A stretch of DNA of 64,000 nt, taken from NCBI GenBank assembly GCA_000380225.1, contig KB904821.1:2869579-2933578 (forward strand), written 5' to 3'. Under the pieces are notes generated by a model, which did no database searches, was not told where the DNA came from, and was given only the letters and a program-made list of their open reading frames with translations. This stretch comes from a filamentous cyanobacterium ESFC-1 (GTDB lineage Bacteria; Cyanobacteriota; Cyanobacteriia; Cyanobacteriales; Spirulinaceae). This document shows, one piece after another, positions 17,891 through 27,322 of the stretch (positions are counted from its first letter, which is position 1; the number at the start of each line of letters is the position of its first letter). The position numbers and the translations under genes were made by a program.

Positions 17891-18709
17891 ATGAAGTCTA
17901 CAATCGATGCTTTGACAATCTTAGAACAGACCAGTCGTACATTTTTTATTCCCATTAGCCGTTTACCCAAGGGCTTACAAGAAGCTGTGGCTTCGGCTTA
18001 TCTATGTATGCGAGCGATTGATGAAATCGAAGATCACCCCAACTTGCCCAACCCAGTCAAAGTCAAGCTACTTCAGCAAATCAGTTTGGGTTTGCAAGAA
18101 GCCACCGAAACCGAGCAGTTTGACCGTTTATCTGTGACTCTGCGGGCTGAAACCCATCCCCTGGCCGAAGTCACCGTTAGAATCGGGGAATGGGCTAGAC
18201 TGGCTCCCCCAACGGTAGCTCCCCGGATTTGGGAAGCTACCGCTACCATGGCCGATCGCATGGCGCATTGGGCTAATTGTAATTGGACGGTGAATACCGA
18301 AGCAGAATTAAATATTTATACCTTTAGCGTCGCGGGGTCTGTGGGTATTTTGCTTTCAGATTTGTGGGCTTGGTATGATGACACCCAAACCAATCGCACC
18401 CAAGCGTTGGGCTTTGGCCGCGGCTTACAATCGGTGAATATTCTCCGCAATCACAAAGAGGATATGCAGCGAGGAGTCGATTTCTTTCCCCTCAACTGGA
18501 CTGAGCGAGAAATGCAAGCTTATGCTCGTCGTAATTTAGCCTTGGCTGATGCTTATACTATGGCGTTACCGCCGGGCCCGGCGCTGGAGTTTTGTCAAAT
18601 TCCTTTGGCTTTGGCTCACGCGACGTTAGATGTTTTGGTCGCGGGTCAAGAAAAACTCAGCCGGAGTGCAGTGGTCGCCTTGGTTAATGAACTGATCGGC
18701 AGTAATTAG
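17891..18709 (+). CDS. Squalene/phytoene synthase family protein
   Basis: 272-residue member of the head-to-head prenyl synthase fold (Trans-IPPS_HH). The first aspartate-rich motif is intact (DEIED, Asp44 and Asp48, after SAYLCMRAI). The second, normally NILRDxxED, reads NILRNHKED: Asn187 replaces the first aspartate while Asp191 is kept, followed by RGVDFFP like the usual RGRxYLP. Enzymes of this fold condense two GGPP or FPP molecules. With the altered metal site, and without crtI or hpn neighbours, I cannot say which product is made or whether it is catalytically active. GAGGAG lies just before ATG 17891. Confidence 0.85.
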   Translation: MKSTIDALTILEQTSRTFFIPISRLPKGLQEAVASAYLCMRAIDEIEDHPNLPNPVKVKLLQQISLGLQEATETEQFDRLSVTLRAETHPLAEVTVRIGEWARLAPPTVAPRIWEATATMADRMAHWANCNWTVNTEAELNIYTFSVAGSVGILLSDLWAWYDDTQTNRTQALGFGRGLQSVNILRNHKEDMQRGVDFFPLNWTEREMQAYARRNLALADAYTMALPPGPALEFCQIPLALAHATLDVLVAGQEKLSRSAVVALVNELIGSN

Positions 18710-18879
18710 GCGATGGGGCAAGAGCGCCCCAATAGACATTAACCCTCCTGAGAAGAAATTTCGCTGCTGATACGGTCAAAAAAGGGCGCGATCGCTTTTT
18801 TCTTGGGGAGGGTTCTACATTGGTGTAACTTCGGTTTACGATCTAAATAATTTCAAAACTACAAAAGCAATCAAAGTTT

Positions 18880-19281
18880 ATGCCTGATATTGTAGATATT
18901 GCGGTGGGTGCTGGTTCTTTCAGTACCTTGGTGACGGCGGTACAAGTAGCGGGATTAGTCGAAACCCTCAAAAGCCCCGGCCCGTTTACCGTTTTCGCTC
19001 CTACTGATGATGCCTTTGCTAAACTTCCCCCCGGAACGGTTGAATCTTTGGTCAAATCACCGCCTCAACTCGGTCGCATTCTGACGTTTCATGTGGTTCC
19101 GGGTAAGTTAATGAAGTCAGATTTAGAAAAGGTTGATTCTGTCGCTTCAGTCGAAGGCTCACTGATTCCGGTTGACTGCGGCCAGGAATTTGAAGTGAAA
19201 AATGCCACCGTGGTTCAAGCCGATATTGAAGCCGATAATGGCGTGATTCATGTTATTGATACGGTGATGTTGATGGGTTGA
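18880..19281 (+). CDS. Fasciclin (FAS1) domain protein
   Basis: 133 residues forming a single FAS1 domain: [17 protein letters not shown], then the H1 box [25 protein letters not shown], and the H2 box [16 protein letters not shown]1 domains mediate adhesion or sit in thylakoid and periplasmic proteins. No signal peptide is visible, so this copy would be cytoplasmic unless exported otherwise; similar short signal-less FAS1 proteins occur in cyanobacteria. The next gene starts 54 bp downstream on the same strand. Confidence 0.92.
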   Translation: MPDIVDIAVGAGSFSTLVTAVQVAGLVETLKSPGPFTVFAPTDDAFAKLPPGTVESLVKSPPQLGRILTFHVVPGKLMKSDLEKVDSVASVEGSLIPVDCGQEFEVKNATVVQADIEADNGVIHVIDTVMLMG

Positions 19282-19335
19282 TTGCCATAACCCTTGTTCA
19301 AAATAAATGATAGTGTCAGCAAATTTTAGAGTTTT

Positions 19336-20208
19336 ATGTCTGTCTTGAATGGTTCTTGGAAACATGAGTTAATTCACACCAATGGCTTAGATTTACATTA
19401 TGTGACCCAAGGCGAGGGAGAATTAGTTTTATGCCTTCATGGTTTTCCGGAATTTTGGTATTCTTGGCGACATCAAATTCCTGAATTTGCTGATGCCTAT
19501 AAAGTGGTGGCTCTGGATTTGCGGGGCTACAACGACAGCGACAAACCCCAAGAAATAGAGGCTTATCGCATGGCGGAATTGATGCGAGATGTCGAGGGGG
19601 TGATTCGCGGTTTGGGCTACGAACGCTGTGTTTTAGTCGGCCATGATTGGGGGGGCGCGATCGCCTGGTCTTTTGCTTACGAATACCCGGAAATGGTGCA
19701 GCAGTTGATTGTGATGAATCTGCCCCATCCGGCTATTTTCTCGGAATCTTTACGGCAAAATCCCCAGCAATTATTACGCAGTTGGTATGTGTTTTTATTT
19801 CAAGTGCCACTACTGCCCGAATGGTTGTTACAGTTGTTTGATTATGGGGCGATCGCGTCAGCGTTTCAAAATCTGGCGGTGGATAAAACCGCCTTTACCC
19901 AAGCCGATCTAAACGCTTATAAAGACGCAGCAGCCAAACGGGGCGCATTAACGGCGATGATTAATTATTATCGTAATATTTCCGAAAGCATCACGCGATC
20001 GCGCTCTTGGCCCGTTCTCGACATCCCCACCTTAATGATCTGGGGCGAAGAAGACGCAGCCCTCGGCAAAGAGTTAACCTACGGCACAGAAGTATATGTG
20101 AAGGATTTTCGCATCAAATACATCCCCAATTGCAGCCACTGGGTTCAACAAGAACAACCCCGCCTTGTCAATCAATATATGCGCGAATTTCTCAACGAAA
20201 GCTTTTAG
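19336..20208 (+). CDS. Alpha/beta-fold hydrolase, epoxide hydrolase-like
   Basis: 290 residues with the full soluble epoxide hydrolase signature: oxyanion motif HGFPEF (35-40), nucleophile elbow GHDWGG with Asp104, acid Asp239 (GEEDAAL), His267 (CSHWVQQE), and lid tyrosines at Tyr150 (RSWY) and Tyr210 (INYY) positioned as in ring-opening epoxide hydrolases. An aspartate nucleophile rules out a standard esterase; dehalogenase activity is less likely because of the two lid tyrosines. Natural substrate unknown. The TAG stop runs straight into a T/G heptad array. Confidence 0.88.
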   Translation: MSVLNGSWKHELIHTNGLDLHYVTQGEGELVLCLHGFPEFWYSWRHQIPEFADAYKVVALDLRGYNDSDKPQEIEAYRMAELMRDVEGVIRGLGYERCVLVGHDWGGAIAWSFAYEYPEMVQQLIVMNLPHPAIFSESLRQNPQQLLRSWYVFLFQVPLLPEWLLQLFDYGAIASAFQNLAVDKTAFTQADLNAYKDAAAKRGALTAMINYYRNISESITRSRSWPVLDIPTLMIWGEEDAALGKELTYGTEVYVKDFRIKYIPNCSHWVQQEQPRLVNQYMREFLNESF

Positions 20209-20418
20209 TTGTTGGTCATTTGTCCTTGGTCATTTGTCCTTGGTCATTGGTTCTTGGTCATTTGTCCTTGGTCCTTTGTTCTTTGTCCTTTGTTATTGGT
20301 GTCTTGCCGAGCGTTCCCTTGCGCCCTACGGCGACGCGGGGTCTCGGCGCTTGTTGGTTATTGTTGGTCGCTCTTATTCCCTCAATTGGTAATTGGTCAC
20401 TGGTAATTGGTAATTTCT
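20209..20418. repeat. Heptad array, GC-rich motif and duplicated 65-bp block
   Basis: TTGTCCT/TTGGTCA heptads begin directly after the hydrolase TAG stop and run to about 20299. A GC-rich segment with GGCGACGCGGGGTCTCGGCG (about 20331-20350) belongs to the family seen at 26171-26196 and 27077-27126. 20354-20418 is an exact copy of 16655-16719. Confidence 0.9.
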
Positions 20419-20545
20419 CCCCCCTCTCCCCCCTCTTCCCCCTCTCCCCCCTCTTCCCACTCTCCCCCCTCCTCCACCTCCTCCCCCTCTGGGCGGGGAA
20501 AAGAGCGCCCCTACACCCCGATTGCCGATTGCCGATTGCCGATTG
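20419..20545. repeat. C-rich tract, palindrome variant and GATTGCC heptads
   Basis: CCCCTCT/CCTCC tract (20419-20488), then GGGCGGGGAAAAGAGCGCCC (20491-20510), a variant of the dispersed palindrome, then four GATTGCC heptads (about 20519-20546). Same order of modules as at 63470-63545. No coding potential. Confidence 0.8.
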
Positions 20546-20679
20546 CCCCAAAAACCCCCACTGCCCAAGAAAGCCCAGACCCGAATTTCCCACAGTTGGA
20601 AGATACTTGATAAAATAGAAAATAGTGGGACGTTGAGACAACGCCCTACGAAGTGCGAAACATCACTTTTGCTCTAGAG

Positions 20680-20704
20680 AAGTGGGTAAATCCCGCTTTT
20701 TTTT
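20680..20704 (+). terminator. Intrinsic terminator-like hairpin in the rimP leader
   Basis: AAGTGGG (20680-20686) pairs with CCCGCTT (20692-20698; one G-U pair) with a 5-base loop and is followed by an eight-T run (20697-20704). It ends only 14 bp before the rimP ATG, too close for an upstream gene's terminator to be independent of rimP. It may act as an attenuator for the rimP-nusA-infB operon. Confidence 0.6.
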
Positions 20705-20718
20705 GTTGGTTTGATTTC

Positions 20719-21180
20719 ATGACTCATCCTCTAGTTTCTCAGATCGTAGATTTAGCCACACCCATCGCCGAACAACTCGGCTTAGAGTTGGTTGGAGCCG
20801 TATTCCAAACCAACAAAAAGCCGCCTGTCTTGCGGGTGGATGTCCGTAACCCCAAAACAGACACCAGTTTAAATGATTGTGAAAAGATGAGTCGGGCTTT
20901 AGAAGCAGAACTAGATACCTCTGAATTACTGCCGGACTCCTATGTACTAGAAGTTTCGAGTCCGGGGGTCTCGCGGCAGTTAGTCACAGAGCGAGAATTT
21001 ATGGCTTTTAAAGGCTTTTCTGTCCTTGTGAAAACTTATGCCCCCTACAACGGCAAAAAAGAATGGCGTGGGAACTTACAAGGACGGGATGAGGAGTCAG
21101 TGTATTTAAATCAAAAAGGAAAAGCGATCGCCATTCCCCGCGATCGCATCGCCAAGGTGCAACTCGACGAAAAACGATAA
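20719..21180 (+). CDS. rimP: Ribosome maturation factor RimP
   Basis: Assists 30S subunit maturation. The frame extends to 20653, but MTHPLVSQIVDLATPIAEQL at ATG 20719 is the expected N-terminus and gives the usual 153 residues. Family motifs: LGLELVGAVF, LRVDVRN, NDCEKMSRALEAELD and LEVSSPGVSRQL. First gene of a rimP-nusA-ylxR-infB cluster conserved across bacteria. Confidence 0.95.
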   Translation: MTHPLVSQIVDLATPIAEQLGLELVGAVFQTNKKPPVLRVDVRNPKTDTSLNDCEKMSRALEAELDTSELLPDSYVLEVSSPGVSRQLVTEREFMAFKGFSVLVKTYAPYNGKKEWRGNLQGRDEESVYLNQKGKAIAIPRDRIAKVQLDEKR

Positions 21181-21314
21181 CACCGCCCAATCTCAACAAA
21201 AAACAGCGCCAAAGCGGTGTTAGAGATGAAATTCCCCACCGCAAGTTTATTCAAACTTGACGATTTAGCTGTTATTGCAGCATATCCATCAATCAGAAAG
21301 GAGAAAAAGAGATT

Positions 21315-22568
21315 ATGTCTCTGGTTAGTTTGCCTGGTCTGCGCGACATGATCGACGAGATCAGTTCGATTCACAATTTACCCAAATCCGCCGTTGAAGA
21401 AGCACTGCGAGAAGCCCTCATCAAAGGATACGAACGCTATCGTCGTTCCCAAAGCCTGGATACGCGCCAGCAATATAGCGAAGATTATTTCGATAACTTT
21501 GAAGTCGAGTTAGACACAGAAGACGAAGGCTTTCGGATTTTGTCGAAAAAGCTGATTGTCGAACAAATCGAAGACCTCGACTCGGATCATCACATTGCCC
21601 TCCAAGAAGTGCAAGAAGTCACCTCCGAAGCCCAAGCGGGTTATTCAGTCGTCTTGGATGTCACCCCAGATCAAAAAGAATTTGGGCGCATGGCAGCCAT
21701 TCAAACTAAACAAGTCTTACTGCAAAAACTGCGAGATCAACAGCGAAAAATCATTCAAGAAGAATTCCAAGACTTAGAATCAGAAGTTTTGACCGCGCGA
21801 GTCTTGCGCTTCGAGCGCCAATCGGCAATTATGGCCGTGACCAGTGCCGTGGGTCAGCCCGAAGTCGAGGCCGAACTGCCCAAACGGGAACAACTCCCCA
21901 ACGACAACTATCGGGCCAATGCCACCTTTAAGGTGTACCTGAAAAAAGTGCGGGATGGTTCGAGTCGGGGGCCGCAACTGATTGTTTCCCGAGCCGCGGC
22001 GGGGTTAGTGGTCTATTTGTTTGCCAACGAAGTCCCAGAAATCGAAGACGAAGTGGTGCGGATTGTAGCCGTTGCCCGTGAGGCAAACCCCCCTTCTCGT
22101 CATGTAGGCCCGCGCACTAAAATAGCGGTGGACACCCTCGAACGAGATGTCGATCCAGTCGGGGCTTGTATTGGGGCCCGAGGATCGCGGATTCAAGCGG
22201 TGGTCAACGAGTTACGAGGAGAAAAAATTGATGCCATTCGTTGGTCCCCCGACCCGGCGACCTATATCGCCAATGCCTTGAGTCCGGCCAGCGTGGATGA
22301 AACAATTTTGATGAATCCCGAAGAACGGCAAGCATTGGTGCTAGTGCCAGAAAACCAACTGAGTTTAGCCATTGGTAAAGAAGGTCAAAATGTGCGCCTC
22401 GCGGCCCGTTTGACGGGATGGAAAATCGACATTAAAGATACCGTCAAATATCGCCAACAAAAAGAAATAGAAGATAGAGCCGCCACTGAGGCCGACGAGG
22501 ACTTCGAGGAGGACTTTGAGGCCGCCGATTTTGACACCGACGAATCCGTCGAAGAAATCGAAGCTTAA
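21315..22568 (+). CDS. nusA: Transcription termination/antitermination protein NusA
   Basis: Binds RNA polymerase and modulates pausing, termination and antitermination. 417 residues: NusA N-terminal domain (about 1-125, starting LPGLRDMIDEISSIHNLPK), S1 domain (about 130-200), two KH domains (about 215-375; GACIGARGSRIQAVVNEL and LVVxGKEGQN-like LSLAIGKEGQNVRLAARL), then an acidic tail rich in Glu and Asp. The E. coli-type C-terminal acidic repeats are absent, as usual outside proteobacteria. AAAGGAG (21296-21302) precedes the ATG. Confidence 0.96.
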   Translation: MSLVSLPGLRDMIDEISSIHNLPKSAVEEALREALIKGYERYRRSQSLDTRQQYSEDYFDNFEVELDTEDEGFRILSKKLIVEQIEDLDSDHHIALQEVQEVTSEAQAGYSVVLDVTPDQKEFGRMAAIQTKQVLLQKLRDQQRKIIQEEFQDLESEVLTARVLRFERQSAIMAVTSAVGQPEVEAELPKREQLPNDNYRANATFKVYLKKVRDGSSRGPQLIVSRAAAGLVVYLFANEVPEIEDEVVRIVAVAREANPPSRHVGPRTKIAVDTLERDVDPVGACIGARGSRIQAVVNELRGEKIDAIRWSPDPATYIANALSPASVDETILMNPEERQALVLVPENQLSLAIGKEGQNVRLAARLTGWKIDIKDTVKYRQQKEIEDRAATEADEDFEEDFEAADFDTDESVEEIEA

Positions 22569-22650
22569 GGCGATCGCCCCCCGCCCGATCCGTATCCCTT
22601 GAGGTCTCTCAAACGTCCGAGTCCGCTCCCCTAGTCAAGATTATTGGTCT

Positions 22651-22929
22651 ATGAAACCCAATTTAAGACGTTGCGTAAGCTGCCGCCGCCTTGCCCCCAA
22701 ACAAGACTTTTGGCGAATTGTGCGAGTCCATCCGTCACGACAGGTACAATTAGACCAGGGGATAGGGCGTTCGGCCTACCTTTGTCCCCATATTGATTGT
22801 TTAGAGGTGGCCCAAAAGAAAAATCGTTTGGGGCGATCGCTCAAAGCGAAAGTTGCCCCAGAGGTTTATCAGCAGTTGCGATCGCGGCTGGATGTGGCGG
22901 AGTCTTCGCCATTATCATCCCCCCCTTAA
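22651..22929 (+). CDS. ylxR: YlxR-family RNA-binding protein
   Basis: 92 residues of the YlxR (DUF448) family: RRCVSCRRLAPKQDFWRIVR at the N-terminus, the GIGRSAYLCP turn and C-terminal KKNRLGRSLKAKV. The fold is thought to bind RNA or act on the nucleoid; B. subtilis YlxR has been reported to have regulatory roles. Its place between nusA and infB is the standard one. Confidence 0.92.
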   Translation: MKPNLRRCVSCRRLAPKQDFWRIVRVHPSRQVQLDQGIGRSAYLCPHIDCLEVAQKKNRLGRSLKAKVAPEVYQQLRSRLDVAESSPLSSPP

Positions 22930-23129
22930 GCTCAAAAGCCCTAACTTTTATAGTTGTATTAGACCTTTATCCTCTCGATGAGATTTCCTAGAAAAACACC
23001 CCCTAACAGTTGTTTTTGAACTGCTCCCACTACCCCCTAAATTAATCTTCTTCTAATCTACTTTCTTCCCCAAAAAACTCTATCTTCACACAAAAACACA
23101 AACGGTAAAATAAGACGAGGCAAGCCTGG

Positions 23130-26105
23130 ATGAACAACGGCAAAACTAGAATTTACGAACTCTCAAAAGAATTGAACCGAGAAAACAAAGATATCCTCGA
23201 AATTTGTAAAGAACTCAATATCGAGGTGAAAAGCCATAGCAGTACCGTCGCGGATGAAGCCGTCGAACGGATCCGAGCCATGGTCAAACGTCAAGGGCCC
23301 AAAGAGCGCCGCGCCCCCAATCGTTCCCTGAACGACCCCCCCCGGCCCAAAGGCCCGCGCAAACCCCAAATTCGCGAAATTCTCAAATCCAAACCCGAAT
23401 CCGGTCAAGGGAACGGCCAAAGCCCGGTTGCTGAAACCAGCAGTCCGACCAGCTTAACGCCCCCCCAACCCCCGGCCAAACCCAAACTCAAAGCCCCATC
23501 TTCTCCTACGCCATCACCATCAGGGGATGGGAACCCAGAACCCCCATCTTCTGCTAAAACAGGGGATGAAGTCGCTCCCGAAAAAGTAATGGGTGATGCG
23601 TCTGAGCAAGAGCAAAAACCCGAATTATTAACCCCACCGCCTCGGCCGGCGAGCAAAACCCCGCCTTCGCAAACAGAAGCGAAACCCACCCTCAGCGAAG
23701 CCCCAATCATCAAAAAACCGAAGAAAAAGGTGAAAACCGCCAGTCCCCAAGCGGACAAAGGGCAATCAGAGGAAAGCGATCGCCAAGTCAGCAAAGGGGC
23801 CAGCAAACCGCAACGGCTGTCTAAACCCAAACTCAATCAGCCGCCGAGTAAAGGTAAAACTGCATCCGCCCCCGAAACCGACGACGACAGCGACGACAAC
23901 GACAGCGTAGAAGAGGCAACCCTACTCGAACCGCCGACTCGTCCCCAAAAACTCAAGCGTCCGACTTCCCTGCGGCAAGCACCGAAGCGGACTCCCGAAT
24001 GGGAAGAAGACGAAGACGAACTCAAAGGCGGCAAATCAGCCAAATCGAGCAAGTCGTCCAAATCCACTAAAAAACGTCGCACACAACTGATCGTAGAGGA
24101 TGACGAAGAAGAACTCGATGCCAGCCTCAACAGTGGTAGCGGCAGTAGTCCCAATGTGAGCTTATCCATTGCCCGACCGCCTAAACCCAGTGGCATGACG
24201 CGGCCCAGTCAACCGAGCAAACCGAGCAAAACCCGGAAACCCACCAAAGCCGATGCTAATACGTCGAAAGGGAATGACAGTCGCGATCGCCGTCGGGAAC
24301 GAGAAGCTGAAGAAAACAAACTGCCAGAAAGCGTGCAGTTGCCTGAAAACTTAACGGTACAGGAACTCTCAGACCTCCTGACGATCCCCGAAACCGAAAT
24401 TATCAAAAAGCTGTTCTTCAAAGGCATTGCGGTTAATATCACCCAAACCATTGATTACAACACCGCCAAGCTGATTACCGAAGACTTGGGCATCGAAGTG
24501 GAAACCCCCGACACCCAAGCGGCGGCGACCAAGACCACAGAAATGCTCGAAGAAGCTGACTTAGAAAGCTTACAGCGTCGTCCGCCTGTGGTCACCATTA
24601 TGGGTCACGTCGATCACGGTAAAACCACCCTCCTCGACTCGATCCGCAAAACCAAAGTGGCTCAAGGCGAAGCCGGGGGCATTACCCAGCATATCGGGGC
24701 GTATCACGTTGATGTCGAACACGAAGACAACGTGCAGCAAGTGGTATTTCTCGATACCCCCGGTCACGAAGCCTTTACCGCCATGCGGGCCCGAGGGACG
24801 CGAGTCACGGATATTGCCATCTTGGTGGTTGCTGCTGATGACGGCGTACAACCCCAAACCAAAGAAGCAATCAGCCACGCTCGCGCCGCCGGTGTGCCGT
24901 TGATTGTGGCGATCAACAAAATCGATAAACCCGAAGCTTCCCCCGATCGCATTAAGCAGGAACTCACCGAACAAGGGTTGGTTCCCGAAGAATGGGGCGG
25001 CGATACCATTATGGTTCCCGTGAGCGCCATTCAAGGGGAAAACCTGGATCAACTGCTCGAAATGATCTTGTTGGTGGCAGAAATCGAAGAACTCGAAGCC
25101 AACCCGAACCGAACGGCTCGCGGTACGGTGATCGAAGCCCACCTTGACAAAGCCCGCGGCCCGGTTGCTTCCTTGTTGGTGCAGAACGGTACGTTAAAAG
25201 TCGGTGATGTTTTAGTGGCGGGTTCGACCTTTGGTAAGATTCGCGCCATGACCGACGATCGCGGCCAGCGCGTCGAAACCGCAGAGCCTTCCTTTGCGGC
25301 GGAGGTGTTGGGCTTGAATGACGTTCCCAATGCCGGGGATGAGTTCGACGTTTACGAAAACGAAAAAGAAGCCCGCGCGATCGCCGATGAACGGGCGATT
25401 GCCGAACGGCAGAGTCGCTTACAACGGGCGGTTTCTTCCCGTCGGGTCAGCTTGAGCAGCTTATCTGCCCAAGCTCAAGAAGGAGAACTCAAAGAACTCA
25501 ACTTGGTGATCAAAGCCGACGTACAGGGTTCTCTCGAAGCGATCTTGTCTTCCCTCAAACAACTGCCTCAACAAGAAGTCCACGTTCGGACGTTGTTGGC
25601 GGCTCCTGGGGAAGTCACCGAAACGGATATCGATCTCGCCGCCGCGAGTGGTGCCGTGGTGATCGGCTTCAACACCGCCTTGGCCAGTGGCTCTCGCGCT
25701 GCCGCCGACCAAGAAGGGGTAGACATTCGCGAGTACAACATTATCTATAACTTGCTTGATGATATTCAAGCGGCGATGGAAGGTTTACTCGAACCCGAAG
25801 AAGTCGAAGAACCCCTGGGTACTGCCGAAGTCCGCGCTGTGATTTCGGTGACCAAAGGCGCAGTTGCTGGGTGCTATGTCCAATCGGGTAAGGTGGTTCG
25901 CAATCGCTTTATTCGCGTTAAACGCGGCGACGAAACCATTTACAAAGGAATGCTCGATTCCCTCAAACGTTTTAAAGAAGACGTGCGGGAAGTCAAGTCT
26001 GGCTTTGAATGTGGGATTGGCGTGTCGAAGTTTAACGATTGGAAAGAAGGCGACATTATCGAAGCCTATCAAATGGTGTTACAGCGCCGTACTTTATCAA
26101 CCTAA
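23130..26105 (+). CDS. infB: Translation initiation factor IF-2
   Basis: GTPase that positions initiator tRNA on the 30S subunit. 991 residues. IF2_N motif at 1-55 ([20 protein letters not shown]), then a long low-complexity region (about 60-400) of Pro, Lys, Ser and Asp/Glu runs, a second IF2_N domain (about 405-465), and the G domain from about 490: GHVDHGKTT (G1), DTPGHEAF (G3), NKID (G4). Domains II, III and C2 follow to the end. Large N-terminal extensions are normal in cyanobacteria. It closes the rimP-nusA-ylxR-infB cluster and is followed by a strong terminator. Confidence 0.97.
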   Translation: MNNGKTRIYELSKELNRENKDILEICKELNIEVKSHSSTVADEAVERIRAMVKRQGPKERRAPNRSLNDPPRPKGPRKPQIREILKSKPESGQGNGQSPVAETSSPTSLTPPQPPAKPKLKAPSSPTPSPSGDGNPEPPSSAKTGDEVAPEKVMGDASEQEQKPELLTPPPRPASKTPPSQTEAKPTLSEAPIIKKPKKKVKTASPQADKGQSEESDRQVSKGASKPQRLSKPKLNQPPSKGKTASAPETDDDSDDNDSVEEATLLEPPTRPQKLKRPTSLRQAPKRTPEWEEDEDELKGGKSAKSSKSSKSTKKRRTQLIVEDDEEELDASLNSGSGSSPNVSLSIARPPKPSGMTRPSQPSKPSKTRKPTKADANTSKGNDSRDRRREREAEENKLPESVQLPENLTVQELSDLLTIPETEIIKKLFFKGIAVNITQTIDYNTAKLITEDLGIEVETPDTQAAATKTTEMLEEADLESLQRRPPVVTIMGHVDHGKTTLLDSIRKTKVAQGEAGGITQHIGAYHVDVEHEDNVQQVVFLDTPGHEAFTAMRARGTRVTDIAILVVAADDGVQPQTKEAISHARAAGVPLIVAINKIDKPEASPDRIKQELTEQGLVPEEWGGDTIMVPVSAIQGENLDQLLEMILLVAEIEELEANPNRTARGTVIEAHLDKARGPVASLLVQNGTLKVGDVLVAGSTFGKIRAMTDDRGQRVETAEPSFAAEVLGLNDVPNAGDEFDVYENEKEARAIADERAIAERQSRLQRAVSSRRVSLSSLSAQAQEGELKELNLVIKADVQGSLEAILSSLKQLPQQEVHVRTLLAAPGEVTETDIDLAAASGAVVIGFNTALASGSRAAADQEGVDIREYNIIYNLLDDIQAAMEGLLEPEEVEEPLGTAEVRAVISVTKGAVAGCYVQSGKVVRNRFIRVKRGDETIYKGMLDSLKRFKEDVREVKSGFECGIGVSKFNDWKEGDIIEAYQMVLQRRTLST

Positions 26106-26115
26106 GTCTTGACGG

Positions 26116-26151
26116 AAAAGGATTGGCGATTCAAGTCAATCCTTTTTTTTT
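26116..26151 (+). terminator. Rho-independent terminator after infB
   Basis: AAAAGGATTG (26116-26125) pairs perfectly with CAATCCTTTT (26137-26146), followed by a T-run to 26151. It defines the 3' end of the rimP-nusA-ylxR-infB unit. Confidence 0.9.
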
Positions 26152-26161
26152 GTAGGTTGTT

Positions 26162-26220
26162 TCTGGTGCGCGTTCCCTGGCGGCGCGGGGTCGCAACAGT
26201 TGTTGGTTGTTGGTTAGTGA
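26162..26220. repeat. Short GC motif and heptad remnant
   Basis: GGCGGCGCGGGGTCGC (about 26181-26195), related to the units at 27077-27126, followed by three TTGTTGG heptads (about 26200-26216). A small example of the composite repeats. Confidence 0.6.
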
Positions 26221-26242
26221 CCACTCATTTTTTCAAAAATAA

Positions 26243-26857
26243 ATGTCTTTTCGTTCTGAGCCTTATTTATGGATTCATTTGGCAGGGATTGTGACTTTGC
26301 CGTTATGTTTAGAGGCGATGTGGATTGGTTTAGCCGCCGGATCGCCTTTTATGCCCTTGAGTTTAGAAATCATTTTATTGGTTGTTATCGGGGTGTTGCC
26401 TTGGTTGTGGGTGCAGTGGACACGCCCGTTTAATATTTTTAGCTTGTTGTTTTTGGCAATTCAACCGGAGCGACTGACTGAACAACAGCGACGGATTTTG
26501 ACGGCGTTTCAATCCCCGAAAACCAGGGTATTGGCGATCGCGTCGGCAGGAATTATGATGGCGTTATTATGGCAGGTGTATCGCTTTACTCCCTTGGCTG
26601 TTCCGGCAGCAATGGTGATTCAGCAGCGTTGGTTAGGCTTGTTGGTAGCCGCGATCGCGTTTTTTCTGGGTAATTTGTTTTTACAAGTCCCGGTGAGCGT
26701 TTTAGGCGTATTACTGACTTCCCCCCAACGACTGGCTCAACTCGAACCCATAGAACCGGCTCAAATCCCCCAAAAAACTACATTACCGGGGCTAAGAGTG
26801 CGGCGAATTTTACCCTTCCTCGATGCAGCCAAAGCAACTGAAAAAACCGAAACTTGA
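26243..26857 (+). CDS. Cyanobacterial membrane protein encoded after infB
   Basis: 204 residues with about four membrane helices (roughly 10-32, 40-60, 93-113 and 125-155) and a polar C-terminal tail of about 45 residues rich in Pro, Gln, Thr and basic residues. It begins MSFRSEPYLWIHLAGI, a start I associate with the family annotated in cyanobacteria as low-complexity tail membrane protein, usually found next to infB. No enzymatic motif is evident. It has its own start after the infB terminator, so it is probably transcribed separately. Confidence 0.8.
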   Translation: MSFRSEPYLWIHLAGIVTLPLCLEAMWIGLAAGSPFMPLSLEIILLVVIGVLPWLWVQWTRPFNIFSLLFLAIQPERLTEQQRRILTAFQSPKTRVLAIASAGIMMALLWQVYRFTPLAVPAAMVIQQRWLGLLVAAIAFFLGNLFLQVPVSVLGVLLTSPQRLAQLEPIEPAQIPQKTTLPGLRVRRILPFLDAAKATEKTET

Positions 26858-26979
26858 GCTTTCCCAGTTGATCGATCGTCCGAAACGCCTGCCGGAGTTT
26901 CGGGCTTAGGGCTTAATTTCTGGTTTTTCCTCGGTTTAGAGCCGACTTTACCAAGAGTTTTGGGTCTAAAGCCCCGTCC

Positions 26980-27126
26980 TGTCTTGCCGAGCTACCAGGT
27001 GCTACTCGCGCTACAAGGTGCGCCTGTCTTGTCGAGCTACAAGGTGCGCCTGTCTTGTCGAGCTACAAGGTGCGCCTTTCGGCGGCGCGGGGTCTCGACG
27101 CTTTCGGCGGCGCGGGGTCTCGGCGC
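26980..27126. repeat. Tandem repeats of 26 bp and 25 bp
   Basis: A degenerate first unit (26980-27024), two perfect 26-bp units starting TGTCTTGTCGAGCTACAAGG (27025-27050, 27051-27076), then two 25-bp units starting TTTCGGCGGCGCGGGGTCTC (27077-27101, 27102-27126, one difference). Single copies of the second motif lie at about 20331 and 26181. Frames through it give repetitive basic peptides and are not genes. 26858-26979 upstream shows nothing notable. Confidence 0.85.
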
Positions 27127-27128
27127 TT

Positions 27129-27290
27129 AAGGACGGCTTTGTGCTAAACTGTCAACTAAGTACGGTCGGGCAGATCGGAACAATGCTCGTCGAGGGTAAA
27201 GAGATCGGGGCTAATACTTCGGTATCAGCGCTTACTCTCCCAATGAAGCGAGAATCCCCGCTCCTTAAGGACGGGGAGTTGTCAAGCTTG
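27129..27290 (+). mobile_element. Remnant of an IS200/IS605-type element: TnpB C-terminus and right end
   Basis: About 27129-27265 reads as a continuous piece resembling the C-terminus of TnpB (STVGQIGTMLVEGKEIGANT, ending LPMKRESP), followed by a subterminal hairpin CCCCGCTCCTT/AAGGACGGGG (27256-27276) and GAGTTGTCAAG, which looks like an IS605-group right end. In intact elements this stretch encodes the omega RNA guide scaffold. No rest of tnpB or tnpA is present; tandem repeats abut the left side. A second, inverted, relative lies at 32295-32402. Confidence 0.6.
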
Positions 27291-27322
27291 CATGGGGATA
27301 TACCCCCTTTACCCCCTTGCCC

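Noticed and set aside
18739-18812. Possible regulatory hairpin between the prenyl synthase-like and FAS1 genes
   Set aside because: The stretch has a HIP1 octamer and an A/T-rich run, but I found no convincing paired stem.
24570-25142. 190-codon minus-strand frame opposite infB
   Set aside because: Lies wholly antisense to the conserved IF-2 G domain; its open frame follows from codon bias on the real gene.
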